Shown piece by piece: positions 1 through 11,012 of a stretch of DNA of 64,000 nt. The DNA comes from Lewinellaceae bacterium (GTDB taxonomy: Bacteria; Bacteroidota; Bacteroidia; Chitinophagales; Saprospiraceae). Every line of letters starts with the position of its first letter. The stretch's first letter is position 1. The position numbers and the translations under genes are program-made. The stretch spans positions 38,454-102,453 of the forward strand of contig JADJSY010000022.1 of assembly GCA_016711435.1 (NCBI GenBank), written 5' to 3'. The notes under the pieces were generated by a model. That model was not told where the DNA came from. It made no database searches and saw only the letters and a list, made by a program, of their open reading frames with translations.

Positions 1-890
1 ATTACCCATTTACCGGAAATGCCAATGACGTTAGCGGCAATAACCTGCACGGGAGTGCCAACGGCGCTATTCTGACCGCAGATCAATTCGGCGCCTTGCA
101 AAGGGCTTACTACTTCAACGGCGGCGCACAGCATATCCTGGTGCCCAATAATCCTTTGCTCAATTTTCAGGACGGCATCACGGTCAGTTGCTGGTTCAGG
201 GCCACTGCATTGCCTGAAAAAGAAACTTTTTTATTGTCGCACGGCAGCTGGCAGAACCGCTGGAAACTCTCCATTACGCCGGATAAATACCTGCGCTGGA
301 CGGTCAATTCGCTCAATGGCGTCAGCGACCTCGACGCGGATGTGCCACTGGAAACCGATATTTTTTACCACGTCGCCGTCACCTATGATGGCGCTTTGCT
401 GGCCCTTTACCTAAACGGTCAATTGCGGACGTACAAAGTGTTGACCGGAAAAATAAGAACCACCAGCCTTGCTTTCCTGATGGGGCAAATGTTGCCCGGA
501 CAACCGGAATACAACTTCAAAGGTGTGATCGACAACGTCAAAATATACAATTACGCATTCCCGCCCGATGCGGTGGAAACCCTTTACGGACAGGGTGTAA
601 CGGCGGTGAAAAATCCGGTTTCTGCTGATGGGCATACACTCGTTTTGTCGCCGAATCCGGTGGCGGATGCGCTGACGCTGCGCTTCAACAGTGAGGGGGT
701 GACTTCAAGTCACCCCCTCACTGGCACGACCGTGCAGATCAGAGACTTGGCCGGGCGTCTGGTTTTGGAAAAAAACGGCGTCTCCGGCAGCGCCATAAAT
801 CTGAATGTAAAAAATTTAGAATCAGGGGTTTATATGGTGATTTTGATTGCTGAAAAAGCTCATGTCGCCAAATTTATAAAATGTAATTAA
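1..890 (+). CDS. LamG-domain secreted protein, T9SS sorting domain (5' end outside window)
   Basis: The reading frame is open from the first bases of the window, so the start lies upstream. The first visible residues (YPFTGNANDVSGN) already belong to a LamG/concanavalin-A-like domain, which runs to about base 590 and ends in the typical FKGVIDNVKIYNYAF strand. A linker follows, then a C-terminal T9SS type A sorting domain (LSPNPVADALTLRF ... GVYMVILIAEKAHVAKFIK). The product is probably exported by T9SS and attached to the cell surface or released, with the LamG domain binding glycan or protein. A perfect 15-bp-arm palindrome at 691-721 lies inside the coding sequence between the first strand of the sorting domain and the rest, and is read in frame. 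It resembles the next gene and may be a paralogue. The family call is firm; the ligand is unknown. Confidence 0.85.
   Translation, partial: YPFTGNANDVSGNNLHGSANGAILTADQFGALQRAYYFNGGAQHILVPNNPLLNFQDGITVSCWFRATALPEKETFLLSHGSWQNRWKLSITPDKYLRWTVNSLNGVSDLDADVPLETDIFYHVAVTYDGALLALYLNGQLRTYKVLTGKIRTTSLAFLMGQMLPGQPEYNFKGVIDNVKIYNYAFPPDAVETLYGQGVTAVKNPVSADGHTLVLSPNPVADALTLRFNSEGVTSSHPLTGTTVQIRDLAGRLVLEKNGVSGSAINLNVKNLESGVYMVILIAEKAHVAKFIKCN
691..721. repeat. Perfect palindrome inside a coding sequence
   Basis: Arms 691-705 and 707-721 are perfectly complementary around a single base, with the core GGGGGTGACTT/AAGTCACCCCC. A related core GGGGTGACTT/AAGTCACCCC recurs at 7735-7759. It is translated in frame within the sorting domain of the LamG protein. 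Confidence 0.8.
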
Positions 891-994
891 ATGAAATAAA
901 AACCGCCTGCGGGACTGCAAATCCTGGAAGACCATTTACATTAATGCTCAGCGCATAACCATGAATATTTGAAACAATTTAAATCAATCAAAAT

Positions 995-3900
995 ATGAAA
1001 CGGTTTTTACTTCCGCTTTTTCTACTCACCTGTTGGCTTTTGACAGCCGCAGGTTTGTATGCGCAGACTCCGGTGGCGTATTATACCTTTTCGGGCCATG
1101 CAAAAGACCAGAGTTCTTTTGCCAACCATGCCTCGGTCAATGGCGCCACACTTACGCAAGACCGCTTCGGCTGGTCGAACAGCGCCTTCGATTTTGACGG
1201 CGTACAAAGCGGCGTACGCGCTGACAATGCCGCGCAACTCAATTCTGCCAATGCGACGATCAGTTTTTGGGTAAAACCCACTGCATTTCCCGCACAAGGC
1301 GAAGTGTACCTGCTTTCTTTCGGCGGTTACCAGGAACGCTGGAAAATTTCGGTACCCAACCACGGGAGACCGGTTTTTACCACCCACTCAAACGGCGCCT
1401 GCTGTAGCGATCTGGACTCCGGTACGCCGCTGATAGTCGGTACATGGACGCACGTGACGATGGTGCATGACGGCGCCAAAGACATCATTTATTTCAACGG
1501 CGTGCAAGTCAACGAAAAAAATGCTGCCGGTTCCCTCGATGCAACTACGTACGATCTCGGCATCGGATTCGACCCGATTAACAACGACTATTCCTTCGAC
1601 GGCGCCATAGACGATGTTACCTTGTTCGACATTGCCCTGAACGCCGGCCAAATCGCCGCTTGTACGCCGCTCAAAACATTGCGCCCACGGTGGCCTCCGG
1701 CAAAGTAGCCTCTTATTCTTTCAATGGTAATGGTTTCGACGATTCTGATTTTGGCAACCACGCCGATGCGCTTAGCGCCGAAATAACCACCGACCGTTTC
1801 GGTTTCGGCAACAGCGCGCTGCTGTTCGACGGTACTGCCGGCGTGTCTGCATCCAATGGCGCCCAACTCAATTCAGCCACTACGACGATTAGTTTTTGGG
1901 TAAAACCGAATGCCTTCGCAAGTCCCGGCAGCGAGGTGTACCTGCTTTCTAACGGCGGGTATCAGGAACGTTGGAAAATATCTATGCCCGATCACGGCAA
2001 ACCCGTTTTTACCACCCACTCGAACGGCGCTTGCTGCAGCGATCTGGACTCCGGTACACCGCTGACGATAGGCACGTGGACGCATGTCGTGATGGTGCAT
2101 GACGGCCTGAAAGACATTATCTATTTCAACGGTGCACAAGTCAACGAGAAAAACGCCGCCGGCGCGCTCGACGCGACGACCAAGCCGCTCGGCATCGGCT
2201 TCGACCCGATTGACAACAACTACTTCTTCAACGGCGCGCTCGACGAACTGGAAATTTACAATGTTGGTCCACTTTCCCGGGAGCACCCGGCGATCTGGTA
2301 GCCAGTTACAGCCTGAATGGCAACGGCACGGACGATTCCCAATTTGGCAATGACGCAGAACTGGATGCATCGGCAACAGGTGTTGCCAATCGCCATAACT
2401 GGGGTTCCAATGCCCTGAGCGGTTACGCCACTGCCGATAATTCAATCGCGCTGCAATCGGATTACACGACCATCGGTTTCTGGGTGAAACCAAATGCCTA
2501 CGCCAATCCCGGCACCGAGGTATACCTGCTTTCTAACGGCGGCTGGCAGGAGCGCTGGAAAATCTCCATGCCTGACCACGGTAAACCCGTTTTCACCACC
2601 CACTCCAACGGCGCTTGTTGCAGCGACCTGGATTCCGGAACGCCGCTGACCATTGGCGCCTGGACGTACGTCACGATGGTACACGACGGCGCGAAAGACA
2701 TCATTTACTTTAATGGTGTACAGGTCAACCAGAAAAACGCTGCCGGGACTTTAGACAAAACGAAACACCCGCTGGGTATCGGTTATAATCCGATTGACAA
2801 CAACGGCTTTTTCGATGGTAGTTTAGACGACGTGCAAATTTATAACCGCGCACTGTCGGCAGGTGAAATTGCAGCTTTGTATGCAGCGCAAAATGCAGCG
2901 CCGGTGGTTCCGGGCAATTTGGTGGCGGATTACCAGGCAAACGGAAATGCCAACGACGCAACGGCGTACAGCAACCACGCTACTGTGCAAGGCGCACAAT
3001 TGGCTACCGATCGTTTTGGCAAAGCCAATATGGCGTATTCGTTCAACGGTGCAGACCAATCGCTGTTGGCCGCCAATTCGCCACAGCACAATTCCAACTT
3101 TGCAACGATCAGTTTTTGGGTAAAACCAAACGCTTTCGCCAATCCCGGCACCGAAGTGTATCTGCTTTCCAGCGGCGGCTATCAGGAGCGTTTTAAAATC
3201 TCCATGCCTGACCACGGCAAACCTGTTTTCACCACCCACTCCAATGGCGCTTGTTGCAGCGACCTGGATTCCGGTACGCCGTTGACCATCGGCACCTGGA
3301 CGCATGTGGTAATGGTGCACAACGGCACAAAGGATATTATTTACTTCAACGGCGCTCAGGTGAACGAGAAAAATGCAGCAGGTAACCTGGATGCAACGGT
3401 ACAACCGCTGGGCATCGGTTATGATCCGATCAACAACAGCAATTTCTTCTACGGTTCGCTCGACGAAGTACAGATTTACAATGTAGCCCTGACTGCTCCT
3501 CAAATTGCGGCTTTATTCTTAGCTCAAAGTCAGGCGCCTGCCGTCACAGACAGCGAAGCACCCTGTGCACCGCTCAATCTGACTGCCGAGGTAACCTTTA
3601 CCAATGTATTGCTTTCCTGGCTTCCTGCCACTGCCACAGACAATGTGGGTGTGGTGGCGTACAATGTGTACCAGGATAACGTCGACGCGCCGATCGCAAC
3701 TGTATCGAATACAGCCATTTATGTGACCGGCCTGACACCGTTGACCGAATATCTGTTCGGCGTAACGGCCGTAGATGCTGCGGGCAATGAATCGCTGATG
3801 ACTACCCTCGTTGTTACTTCCGGTGTGGATGAAACGCCCGATACCACGCCGCCGACAGCGCCCGGCAACCTCGGCGGTACGGCAGCGTCCAACTCGGTTC

Positions 3901-5060
3901 TGGTGACCTGGGAGGCTTCCACCGACGATACGCAAGTGGCAGGTTATGTAATTCTGGTTGACGGCGTGGTATTCGATACCGTTTCCGGCACTACACTTTC
4001 CGTTTTCATCGACGGCCTGGATCCGCAGACGTTGTACACATTTGAAGTGTATGCATTCGACCTGGCGGGTAATAACTCCGCACTTTCGGAAGTAACGCTG
4101 AGCACCACGCTGCCCATCGATACAGGCGAACCGGGCATGGTAGCCCACTATCCGTTTGACGGAAACGCCAATGACGCCACACCTTACCAGAACCACGGCG
4201 TAATCGGCGGCAACCCTGTGTTTGAAACGGCCACCCACCCCGGCGGCGGACAGAACATCAAATTTGACGGCGACCGGGACTCTGTATTGGCGCCCAATGC
4301 CGTACAGTTGATTTCCGATTTTGCAACGGTTTCTTTCTGGATTCGTGTGGATAGCACCAATATTGATGACGCGGAAGCGTATGTCATGGACTTCGGTCAC
4401 TGGAGTCAGCGCTGGAAAATATCGCTGCCACAACACCTGAGAATCGTTTGGACCACCAACGGAAACAATATACAATTCCCCGTTTTCATTTCTGATATGG
4501 ACAGCGGCGACGGCAATGAAATGGTGAAATCGTTCTGGTGGTATGTCACGATGGTACACGATGGCGTCAACGACATCATTTATGTCAACGGCGTGCAGAC
4601 GAACATCAAACCTGTTCCTACCAAACTCAACAGCACCTCTCTGCCACTCGGTTTTGGCAACAATCCGGTAGAAGGCGGACAGTATTTTATCGGCGCTTTG
4701 GACAATGTGAAAATTTACAACAAAGCCCTGACCGCTGCGGAAATCCTGCAATTGTTCCAGACTGGAACGACCGGCACAAAAGACCAGTGGGGTGATCTGA
4801 GCGGAGTGGTTTTGAGCGTTTCGCCCAATCCCGCAACGGATATACTGACCGTACAACACGCTTTCGACGGCAAACAACCGCTGTTGATTCGGGTGTTCGA
4901 CGTGGCAGGCAGACAGTTGGACGATCTGCGTTTTGCCAAAAACGAGGTGCCCACAGGCCAGTTCTCGCTGAATGTACACAACTACCCGGTTGGTATTTAC
5001 ACGCTCAATTTTGTATTGGACGGTAAAAACCTGGGTTCGGTGCAGTTTAACAAGCAGTAA
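995..5060 (+). CDS. Multi-LamG, fibronectin-III surface protein with T9SS sorting domain (two frame disruptions)
   Basis: This is one locus of about 1,350 residues read in three frames. It has a signal peptide (MKRFLLPLFLLTCWLLTAAGLYA), then four tandem LamG domains (about 1065-1650, 1690-2270, 2285-2870, 2920-3510). Two fibronectin type III domains (about 3555-4110), a fifth LamG (about 4135-4760) and a T9SS sorting domain (4800-5060) follow. The first four LamG units share THSNGACCSDLDSGTPL almost unchanged, so they are recent duplications. Frame changes occur near 1655, where AACTPL replaces the expected AALYAAQ (one missing T), and near 2265, where roughly 15-20 residues between LamG 2 and 3 also look lost. 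Each downstream part continues the domain pattern, so a sequencing or assembly error in a repeat is likelier than decay. It is probably an exported adhesin or glycan-binding scaffold. Confidence 0.8.
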
Positions 5061-5064
5061 ATAA

Positions 5065-5225
5065 TGATGAGTGATGAGTGATGAGTGATGATGAGATGAT
5101 GAGTTATGGGAGTTCCAGGCTGGAATGGGGAAATATAGTTAGCATTCTTTCTCATTCCGGCCTGGAACTCCAATAACTCATAACTCATAACTCATAACTC
5201 ATCATTCATCATTCATCATTAAAAA
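5065..5225. repeat. Long inverted repeat flanked by heptamer tandem repeats
   Basis: Core arms 5101-5127 and 5153-5179 are near-perfect complements (GGAGTTCCAGGCTGGAAT type). Outside them are tandem heptamers: TGATGAG on the left, AACTCAT and CATCATT on the right. It fills the gap between the LamG gene's stop codon and the GH130 start. Confidence 0.8.
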
Positions 5226-5233
5226 CCAGTTTC

Positions 5234-6283
5234 ATGGCAGAACGATTTTTGGATAATCCGATACTTACAACAAAAGACATCAAACCGAGTCAGCCGGGAC
5301 TGTTGGTGGAGTGTGTGTTGAATCCGGGCGTATTTCAATTTGAAGGTAAAATATGGTTGCTGCTGCGCGTTGCGGAGCGTCCTATGCAAAAAGAAGGGAT
5401 GGTTTCTTTTCCGGTTTTGCGGGAAAACGGCAACCTGGAAATCCTGGAATTTGATAAAAACGATCCTAATGTGGATCTATCCGATTCGCGGATGGTGGGA
5501 TACAAAGACAAAACCTATCTTTCTACGATTTCGCACCTGCGACTGGTTTGCAGCGACGATGGCGTACATTTTTACGAACCGGAAGATTTTCCGACCAAAA
5601 TATTCGGCCAGGGCGCCCTGGAAACTTTCGGCATCGAGGACAGCCGGGTCAGCCTGATGGACGGCGTTTACCACCTGACCTACACACAGGTGTCGGAAAA
5701 CGGGGTGGGCGTGGGTCTGATGCGCACCCGCGACTGGCGGAGTTTTTCCCGCGAAGGCATGATTATTTCGCCACATAACAAGGATTGCGCGCTGTTTGAA
5801 GAAAAAATCGGGGATAAGTATTATTGTTTACACCGCCCGTCGGGCATCGACCTCGGCGGCAATTTTATCTGGCTGGCTTCTTCTCCCGATCTCCTGCACT
5901 GGGGCGACCACCGGTGCATCCTGCGCACCCGCGAGGGCTGGTGGGATAGCGCCCGCGTAGGCGCAGGCGCGGCGCCCATTAAAACAACGGAAGGCTGGCT
6001 GGAAATTTACCACGGCGCCGATGCCCAGCACCGGTATTGCCTGGGGGCGGTTTTGCTCGATTTAAAAGACCCGTCCAAAGTACTGGCGCGGTCGCACCAC
6101 CCGATTTTTGAACCTGTGGCGGACTATGAGCGCACCGGTTTTTTCGGCAACGTGGTTTTTACCAACGGACACCTTGTGCGGGGCGATGAAATCACGATGT
6201 ATTATGGCGCATCCGATGAAGTGATTTGCGGGGCGACCTTCTCTATACACCAACTTTTAACAGACCTTTTAACGAGCGCGTAA
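5234..6283 (+). CDS. Glycoside hydrolase family 130 protein (mannoside phosphorylase-like)
   Basis: The protein has 349 residues, the usual GH130 length, with no signal peptide, so it is cytoplasmic. The family signature is visible as GIEDSRVSLMDGVYHLTYTQ: the Asp of the ED-x-R motif is the proton donor in GH130 enzymes. WLEIYHGAD and the terminal MYYGASDEVICGA strands also fit. GH130 enzymes phosphorolyse beta-mannosides (for example mannosyl-glucose or mannosyl-GlcNAc), and some are hydrolases. It lies 3 bases before an MFS permease, so the two are probably co-transcribed and the permease may import the substrate. A second, diverged GH130 is at 11010-12044. The exact sugar cannot be read from the sequence. 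Confidence 0.88.
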   Translation: MAERFLDNPILTTKDIKPSQPGLLVECVLNPGVFQFEGKIWLLLRVAERPMQKEGMVSFPVLRENGNLEILEFDKNDPNVDLSDSRMVGYKDKTYLSTISHLRLVCSDDGVHFYEPEDFPTKIFGQGALETFGIEDSRVSLMDGVYHLTYTQVSENGVGVGLMRTRDWRSFSREGMIISPHNKDCALFEEKIGDKYYCLHRPSGIDLGGNFIWLASSPDLLHWGDHRCILRTREGWWDSARVGAGAAPIKTTEGWLEIYHGADAQHRYCLGAVLLDLKDPSKVLARSHHPIFEPVADYERTGFFGNVVFTNGHLVRGDEITMYYGASDEVICGATFSIHQLLTDLLTSA

Positions 6284-6286
6284 ATC

Positions 6287-7526
6287 ATGTTGCAAAAACT
6301 GGTACACGAATTCAAATTTTTCAACGCCCATCCGCTGGGCATGCGGACGCTGTTGCTGACCAACCTCATTTATGCGCTGGTGATGCCCATTGTCGAACTG
6401 TTTATCGGGGCGTATATCATGCGCAATTCGTCGGATATCAGTTTAGTCGTGATTTTCCAGTTGGCCGTGTACACCGGCATTCCGCTGACATTTATGATCA
6501 ACGGTTTTTTACTGAATCACTTTCCCATTGCACGGCTGTATTCGCTGGGCATGCTGCTGAGCGGGGTGTCTATGTTCGCCATGATGTCGCTCGACAACCT
6601 GGATACGCTGGGGGTATTTTTCGCGGGACTGATAATGGGCCTGTCGTACGGGTTTTTCTGGGCCAACCGCGATTTTCTGGCGCTCAACACCACCCGGGAC
6701 GATAACCGGAATTATTACTACGGCATTGAAACGTTTTTTTACACCATTGCCGGTATCGTGATACCACTGGCTGCCGGGGTGTTTATTGCCACGACTGAAA
6801 AAAACGGCTGGTTCGGCGGTAACGTCAACGTGGCCTATTACGGACTGACTATTTTTGTTTTTACGCTGTCCGTTTTGGCTTCCATCCTGGTGCACCGCGG
6901 TCAATTTCAAAACCCGAGAAAAGCGCCTTTTTTGTTCCTCAAATTTGACCGGCTCTGGAACAAAATGCTGGGTTTAGCCGCGCTCAAAGGCGTGGCGCAG
7001 GGTTATATCGTGACGGCGCCTACGATGCTGATTATGAGCCTGGTTGGGAAAGAAGGCGCTTTGGGTTTGATTCAGGGTATTGCGGCGCTGCTTTCGGCGA
7101 TCCTGCTGTATGTGCTGGGCCGGGTGACCACGCCGAAACACCGCCTGCTGATTTACGGCATCGGCTGTGCGCTTGTTTGTGCTCGGGGCTTTGTTCAACG
7201 CGGGCATGTATTCGGCAGCGGGCGTTATCCTGTTTGTTTTGTGCCTGCTGTTTGCGCGTCCGCTGCTCGATATTGCGTATTTCCCGATTCAACTGAAGGT
7301 GATAGACGTGGTGGCCGAAAAAGAAAAGCGCAATGAATTTGCCTATATTTTCAACCACGAACTGGGTCTGTACCTCGGGCGCCTGTTCGGCTGCGGGTTA
7401 TTTATCGTATTGGCGCGGTATGTGAGCGAATACGCCGCATTGCGTTATGCATTGCTGGTGATTGCGGTGGTACACTTTATGGGCTGGTTTGCAATGCGGG
7501 GGATTGTGAAGGAGATGGATAAATAA
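6287..7526 (+). CDS. MFS transporter (one frameshift)
   Basis: The product is a major facilitator superfamily permease of about 413 residues with some 12 hydrophobic helices. The first frame is good from MLQKLVHEFKFFNAHPLG to about base 7170 (LLIYGIGCALV). The second continues from about 7175 (LFVLGALFNAGMYSAAGV) to the stop at 7526. The two parts abut without loss, which points to a one-base indel around 7170-7190. It starts 3 bases after the GH130 stop, so it is probably the sugar importer or exporter of this locus. The substrate is inferred from context only. The stop codon is followed at once by repeat family A. Confidence 0.82.
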
Positions 7527-7590
7527 GTAGTTATCCGTTATTGGTTATCAGTGTTGATAATCAAGCATTTGCAAAGATTTTATTCTAAAC
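7527..7590 (+). repeat. Post-stop repeat, family A copy 1
   Basis: The block begins GTAGTTATCCGTTATTGGTT and continues through GATAATCAAGCATTTGCAAA. It starts directly after the TAA stop of the MFS gene. Other copies are at 8450-8511, 10964-11012, 18041-18097 and 58284-58354. Confidence 0.8.
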
Positions 7591-7704
7591 CAATTTTACA
7601 TACCAACTTAAAAGAGTCGATAACTTCACATCATTCAATATCATAAAAATTATATAAATTCTTATAAATTTGCCCATCCGGTCAAAAAGGCCGGGTTACG
7701 ACGG

Positions 7705-7791
7705 GTGCATTTCAACTGGCCGCTTGGTGTATTGACGGGGTGACTTCGAGTCACCCCGTCAATACACCGCAACGACAATTTGAAATGCACT
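7705..7791. repeat. Long inverted repeat upstream of AraC gene
   Basis: The arms run from about 7705 (GTGCATTTCAA) to 7746 and back from 7750 to 7791 (TTTGAAATGCAC). The centre is GGGGTGACTT/AAGTCACCCC, the core also found at 691-721. The rest of 7591-7826 shows no gene. Confidence 0.78.
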
Positions 7792-7826
7792 TGGTTATGA
7801 CTGACCACATACTAATAGAAACTTAT

Positions 7827-8387
7827 ATGAAATTGTATGTCAAATACATGGTCAGCCTGCGGTGCAAAATGATGGTAAAAGAAGAGCTGAAAAAACTCGG
7901 CCTTCATTATGTCATCATTGATCTCGGCATGGTGGAGATTTTGGAGGATATTTCAGAGGCACAACGTGAGTCATTGAGAGCGAACCTGCTGGCATCAGGA
8001 TTGGTGTTGCTGGACAATAAAAAAAGTATCCTGATTGAAAAAATAAAAAGTGTGATCATCGACCTGATTCATTATTCGGACGAAATGCCGAAAATGAATT
8101 ACTCCGATTACATCAGTGAAAAACTAGGATACGATTACACTTATCTCGCCAACATTTTTTCGGAGGTGAAGGGCATCACCATCCAGCAATTCATTATTGT
8201 CCATAAAATTGAAAAAGTGAAGGAACTGCTGTTGTACGACGAGCTGAACCTGACTGAAATCGCTTACAAATTGCATTACAGCAGTGTGGCGCATTTATCC
8301 AATCAATTCAAAAAAATTACCGGGCTTTCCCCTTCCTTCTACAAGCAACTCAAACAAAGGCGAAAGGACAATCTGGAGCATGTATAG
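7827..8387 (+). CDS. AraC-family regulator with HMA-like N-terminal domain
   Basis: The product is a 186-residue regulator. The C-terminal half is an AraC helix-turn-helix (NLTEIAYKLHYSSVAHLSNQF, then KKITGLSPSFYKQL). The N-terminal 70 residues (MKLYVKYMVSLRCKMMVKEELKKLGL ..., written here in part) read like a heavy-metal-associated beta-alpha-beta fold in which the usual CxxC has become SxxC. I chose the start at 7827 because both paralogues (17212-17832 and 38651-39244) begin at the matching residue, while earlier in-frame starts lie in the palindrome at 7705-7791. It lies between the MFS and glycosyltransferase genes and may regulate the GH130 locus. Its ligand is unknown, and the metal-domain likeness is my inference. 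Confidence 0.82.
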   Translation: MKLYVKYMVSLRCKMMVKEELKKLGLHYVIIDLGMVEILEDISEAQRESLRANLLASGLVLLDNKKSILIEKIKSVIIDLIHYSDEMPKMNYSDYISEKLGYDYTYLANIFSEVKGITIQQFIIVHKIEKVKELLLYDELNLTEIAYKLHYSSVAHLSNQFKKITGLSPSFYKQLKQRRKDNLEHV

Positions 8388-8432
8388 TCCGAAGTCGGCA
8401 GTGCGAAGTCCGAAGTCAGGATAAGTAGGTGT
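8388..8432 (+). repeat. Heptamer tandem words CGAAGTC
   Basis: Three CGAAGTC units follow the AraC stop codon. The same word builds the inverted repeat at 32981-33120. Confidence 0.6.
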
Positions 8433-8449
8433 GCAAAATTAATTTCGCT

Positions 8450-8511
8450 TAAGTTCCTTACAAATGCTTGAGTATCAACACGGATAACTAATAACCAATA
8501 ACGAATAACTA
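8450..8511 (-). repeat. Post-stop repeat, family A copy 2
   Basis: Read on the minus strand it starts at the TAG stop of the glycosyltransferase, so the stop codon is part of the repeat word GTAGTTATTCGTTATTGG. With copy 1 it brackets the AraC gene in inverted orientation. Confidence 0.8.
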
Positions 8512-10926
8512 CTTGTAGGTTATAGAGTGGAGATGCTCTTCATCATGCTGCGCTGAAGATTGAAATTTTTCAAAGGTCAATCTTGCCATCAGGTAACTCA
8601 CGGTGGATTCGGCGCCCTGGTTGAGATTCACGTGGGTATCTTCCAGCCCGTCGTAGCAGCCGCCCGTGCAGGGATTGTAAATAATCTGGTGGAGGTGGTT
8701 ATTTCCCAGAAACCAGTTAAAAGCAGTGGCCATTTTGCCTGCATATTTTTCTTCCCCGAATACATTAAAAAACAGGTTCATGGCCAGAATCGTGTAGGCT
8801 ACATCGATGGGTTGTTCGCCGTGTTGCGCTGCAGTTTGTCCCTTTTGCATCCAGGTTTTATTGGAAATCACCTTTATTCCGTTGTCATCGAACGTCAACG
8901 ACAAAAGGAAATCGAAAGAGGTTTTGGCAGTGTCTTTAAAAATTTGTTCGCCCGTTTCGAGCCATGCACACAACATGGCTTCCGGCAAAATACTGTTGGC
9001 ATAGGTCAGGTAACTTTCATACCATTGCCAGTTCCGCTCCGATTCATGCCGGTACATTTGTAGCAGCCTGTTTGCCAGTGTTTTGATAAGCGCGGTGTAT
9101 TTGGGTGATTTTTTTTTCAGGTTGCAGTAATACAAACCTTTGATGGAAAATGCCATTGCCCGTGTGGAATACATCATTTTCAAACGAGGCAGCGCCCGTT
9201 GCATGATTTCCTCTGCGGTTGCAATGAGTTCGGCCGGCAGGGTCTCGCTTTGCGCCACTACATATCCCAGCGCCCAGATGGCTCTTCCATTGGAATCGGC
9301 GAGGTTGGTTTCGTCATTTTGCGGGGTAAAGGCCCGTTCGCTATCCACATAATTCAAAAAATATCCTTCGGGCTGCTGGCAGAACCTGATAAATTCCAGG
9401 TATTTGCTGATGTAAGGCAGGTCCGCCTGGTCGCCCGTCATTTCAAAGTGCATACACACCGCGATCAATGCGCGCGCATTGTCATCGAGGGTGTAACCGG
9501 ACTCAATATCGGGCTGGTTTATTTTTGAAAACTGGATCATTCCAACCTCTGTCGTCATTTTTTTCAAATGCTCCAGGTTGATCGCAGGCAGGCGGTATTG
9601 CAGGGAAATATGTTGGGTCGGAGGGGCGGCGGTCTTGTGTGATTTGGAGCCGTTGCCGGATGCCGGGGCTGCTGTGCCGTCGGACGAACCGGCGATATGC
9701 CGAAGCAACAGGGCATGTGCGATAGCTGAATTTTCCCAGGCAGTCGGCACGATCCGCTGTAATGTGCTGGCGCTGAATGCTGCTCTTAATTCTTCGTCGC
9801 TCATCAGTCTGTTGACGCCATCGGCCAGTTGCTGTGAGTTTTGAAAATCAATGATGATGCCGGTGTCTTCGCGCAGCACTTCCCGCGCATGCGGGATGGG
9901 AGTGGAAATAATGGGACAGCCGCAACTCAGGGCATAGGAAAATGTGCCGCTCACGGCCTGGTTGGGGTCTTTGGAAGTAAACAGGTATATATCAGTCAGT
10001 TGCAGATACTCCAGTAAGTCTTCCAGGGGCAGGTAGCGGTTGATAAATTTTACGTGTTCACCCATGTTTAAGGTTTCCACTTTCTCCTCCAGCATGTTGC
10101 GGTATTTTTCCCCTTCCGATCTTACCACACCCGGATGCGTTTTCCCAATGATGAGGAAAATGACGTCCGGGTTGATCGCAGTGATGGCCGGCAGGGAATC
10201 CAGCGTTGTTTCTATACTTTTTCCGGAACTGAGCAGCCCGAAAGTGGACAGCACTTTCCGCCCGCCTAAGGCGTATTTTTCTTTCAGCAGGTCTTTGTTC
10301 AAATGGGGCACCAGGTGCGTGCCGTGTGGTATGACCACAATTTTTTTGTCCGGTACGCCGTAATCGCTGCTCAATACCTGCGCAGCGTTTTTTGTCATCA
10401 CGACGACGGACTCGCAGGCGGCCGCAATTTGCCAGACGTTTTCTTTCAAATTTCCATTGGGGCGCGGCAACACGGTATGGAAAACAACGATCGAGGGTTT
10501 GCTCAGGCTGTATAAAAAATGCAGAAAAGATTCTTCCCCGGCAGGGCCGAAAAATCCAAACTCATGCTGCACCATAACAATGCGTATGCTTTTGTCCGCA
10601 TTAATGATCTGGGCCAGTTCAACATATTTAGATGTATCGGTAGTGTCGAGAGTATATTTTACTTCATCGGGGTAGGCCTGATCTGTACCTCCTGCTTCCA
10701 GGGCACATATCTTGAGCGAGAAGGAATTGCTGAATTTATTGTTGAGCGACTTGAATAAATCCTGTGAATACGTGGCAATACCACACTCCCTGGGGGGATA
10801 TGAAGTGACAAATAAAATTTCAGGCAGTTTCCGAGACGGATGATGCCGGCCATTTTTGGAGGCGACTTTTGGGAATAATGTTTTTACCACATCTCCGCGA
10901 CCGTCTAAAACGATTTCATGATTCAT
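8509..10926 (-). CDS. GT4-type glycosyltransferase fused to an alpha/alpha-toroid domain
   Basis: The protein has 805 residues in two domains. Residues about 35-410 form a GT-B glycosyltransferase (ILFVTSYPPRECGIATYSQ, VVIPHGTHLVPH, VSGTFSYALSCGCPIISTPI). Residues about 440-790 form an all-helical domain starting near GYTLDDNARALIAVCMHFE, which resembles the toroids of glycoside hydrolases and lyases. ATG at 10926 is preferred over an upstream TTG. It lies between two GH130 genes, and such GT/toroid proteins are a recurrent neighbour of GH130 in Bacteroidota. The role is probably transfer of mannose or a related sugar within the same glycan cycle. The stop codon is embedded in repeat family A. 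Confidence 0.83.
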   Translation of the reverse strand: MNHEIVLDGRGDVVKTLFPKVASKNGRHHPSRKLPEILFVTSYPPRECGIATYSQDLFKSLNNKFSNSFSLKICALEAGGTDQAYPDEVKYTLDTTDTSKYVELAQIINADKSIRIVMVQHEFGFFGPAGEESFLHFLYSLSKPSIVVFHTVLPRPNGNLKENVWQIAAACESVVVMTKNAAQVLSSDYGVPDKKIVVIPHGTHLVPHLNKDLLKEKYALGGRKVLSTFGLLSSGKSIETTLDSLPAITAINPDVIFLIIGKTHPGVVRSEGEKYRNMLEEKVETLNMGEHVKFINRYLPLEDLLEYLQLTDIYLFTSKDPNQAVSGTFSYALSCGCPIISTPIPHAREVLREDTGIIIDFQNSQQLADGVNRLMSDEELRAAFSASTLQRIVPTAWENSAIAHALLLRHIAGSSDGTAAPASGNGSKSHKTAAPPTQHISLQYRLPAINLEHLKKMTTEVGMIQFSKINQPDIESGYTLDDNARALIAVCMHFEMTGDQADLPYISKYLEFIRFCQQPEGYFLNYVDSERAFTPQNDETNLADSNGRAIWALGYVVAQSETLPAELIATAEEIMQRALPRLKMMYSTRAMAFSIKGLYYCNLKKKSPKYTALIKTLANRLLQMYRHESERNWQWYESYLTYANSILPEAMLCAWLETGEQIFKDTAKTSFDFLLSLTFDDNGIKVISNKTWMQKGQTAAQHGEQPIDVAYTILAMNLFFNVFGEEKYAGKMATAFNWFLGNNHLHQIIYNPCTGGCYDGLEDTHVNLNQGAESTVSYLMARLTFEKFQSSAQHDEEHLHSITYK

Positions 10927-10963
10927 ATTTTTTTGATAAGAAATCAAGCCAAATTAGTTTTGT

Positions 10964-11012
10964 GTAAGTTATTTGTAAATGCTTGATTATCAACACTGAT
11001 AACCAATAACTA
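10964..11012 (-). repeat. Post-stop repeat, family A copy 3
   Basis: On the minus strand it begins with the TAG stop of the downstream GH130 gene (TAGTTATTGGTTATCAGTG ...) and ends in AAGCATTTACAAA. Confidence 0.8.

Noticed and set aside
1022..1387. Antisense open frames opposite the LamG and fibronectin genes
   Set aside because: They are shadows of the high-GC sense frame, with no protein-like start or known domain.
7740..7826. Longer N-terminus of the first AraC gene
   Set aside because: The extra codons come from the palindrome, and the paralogues start at the later Met.
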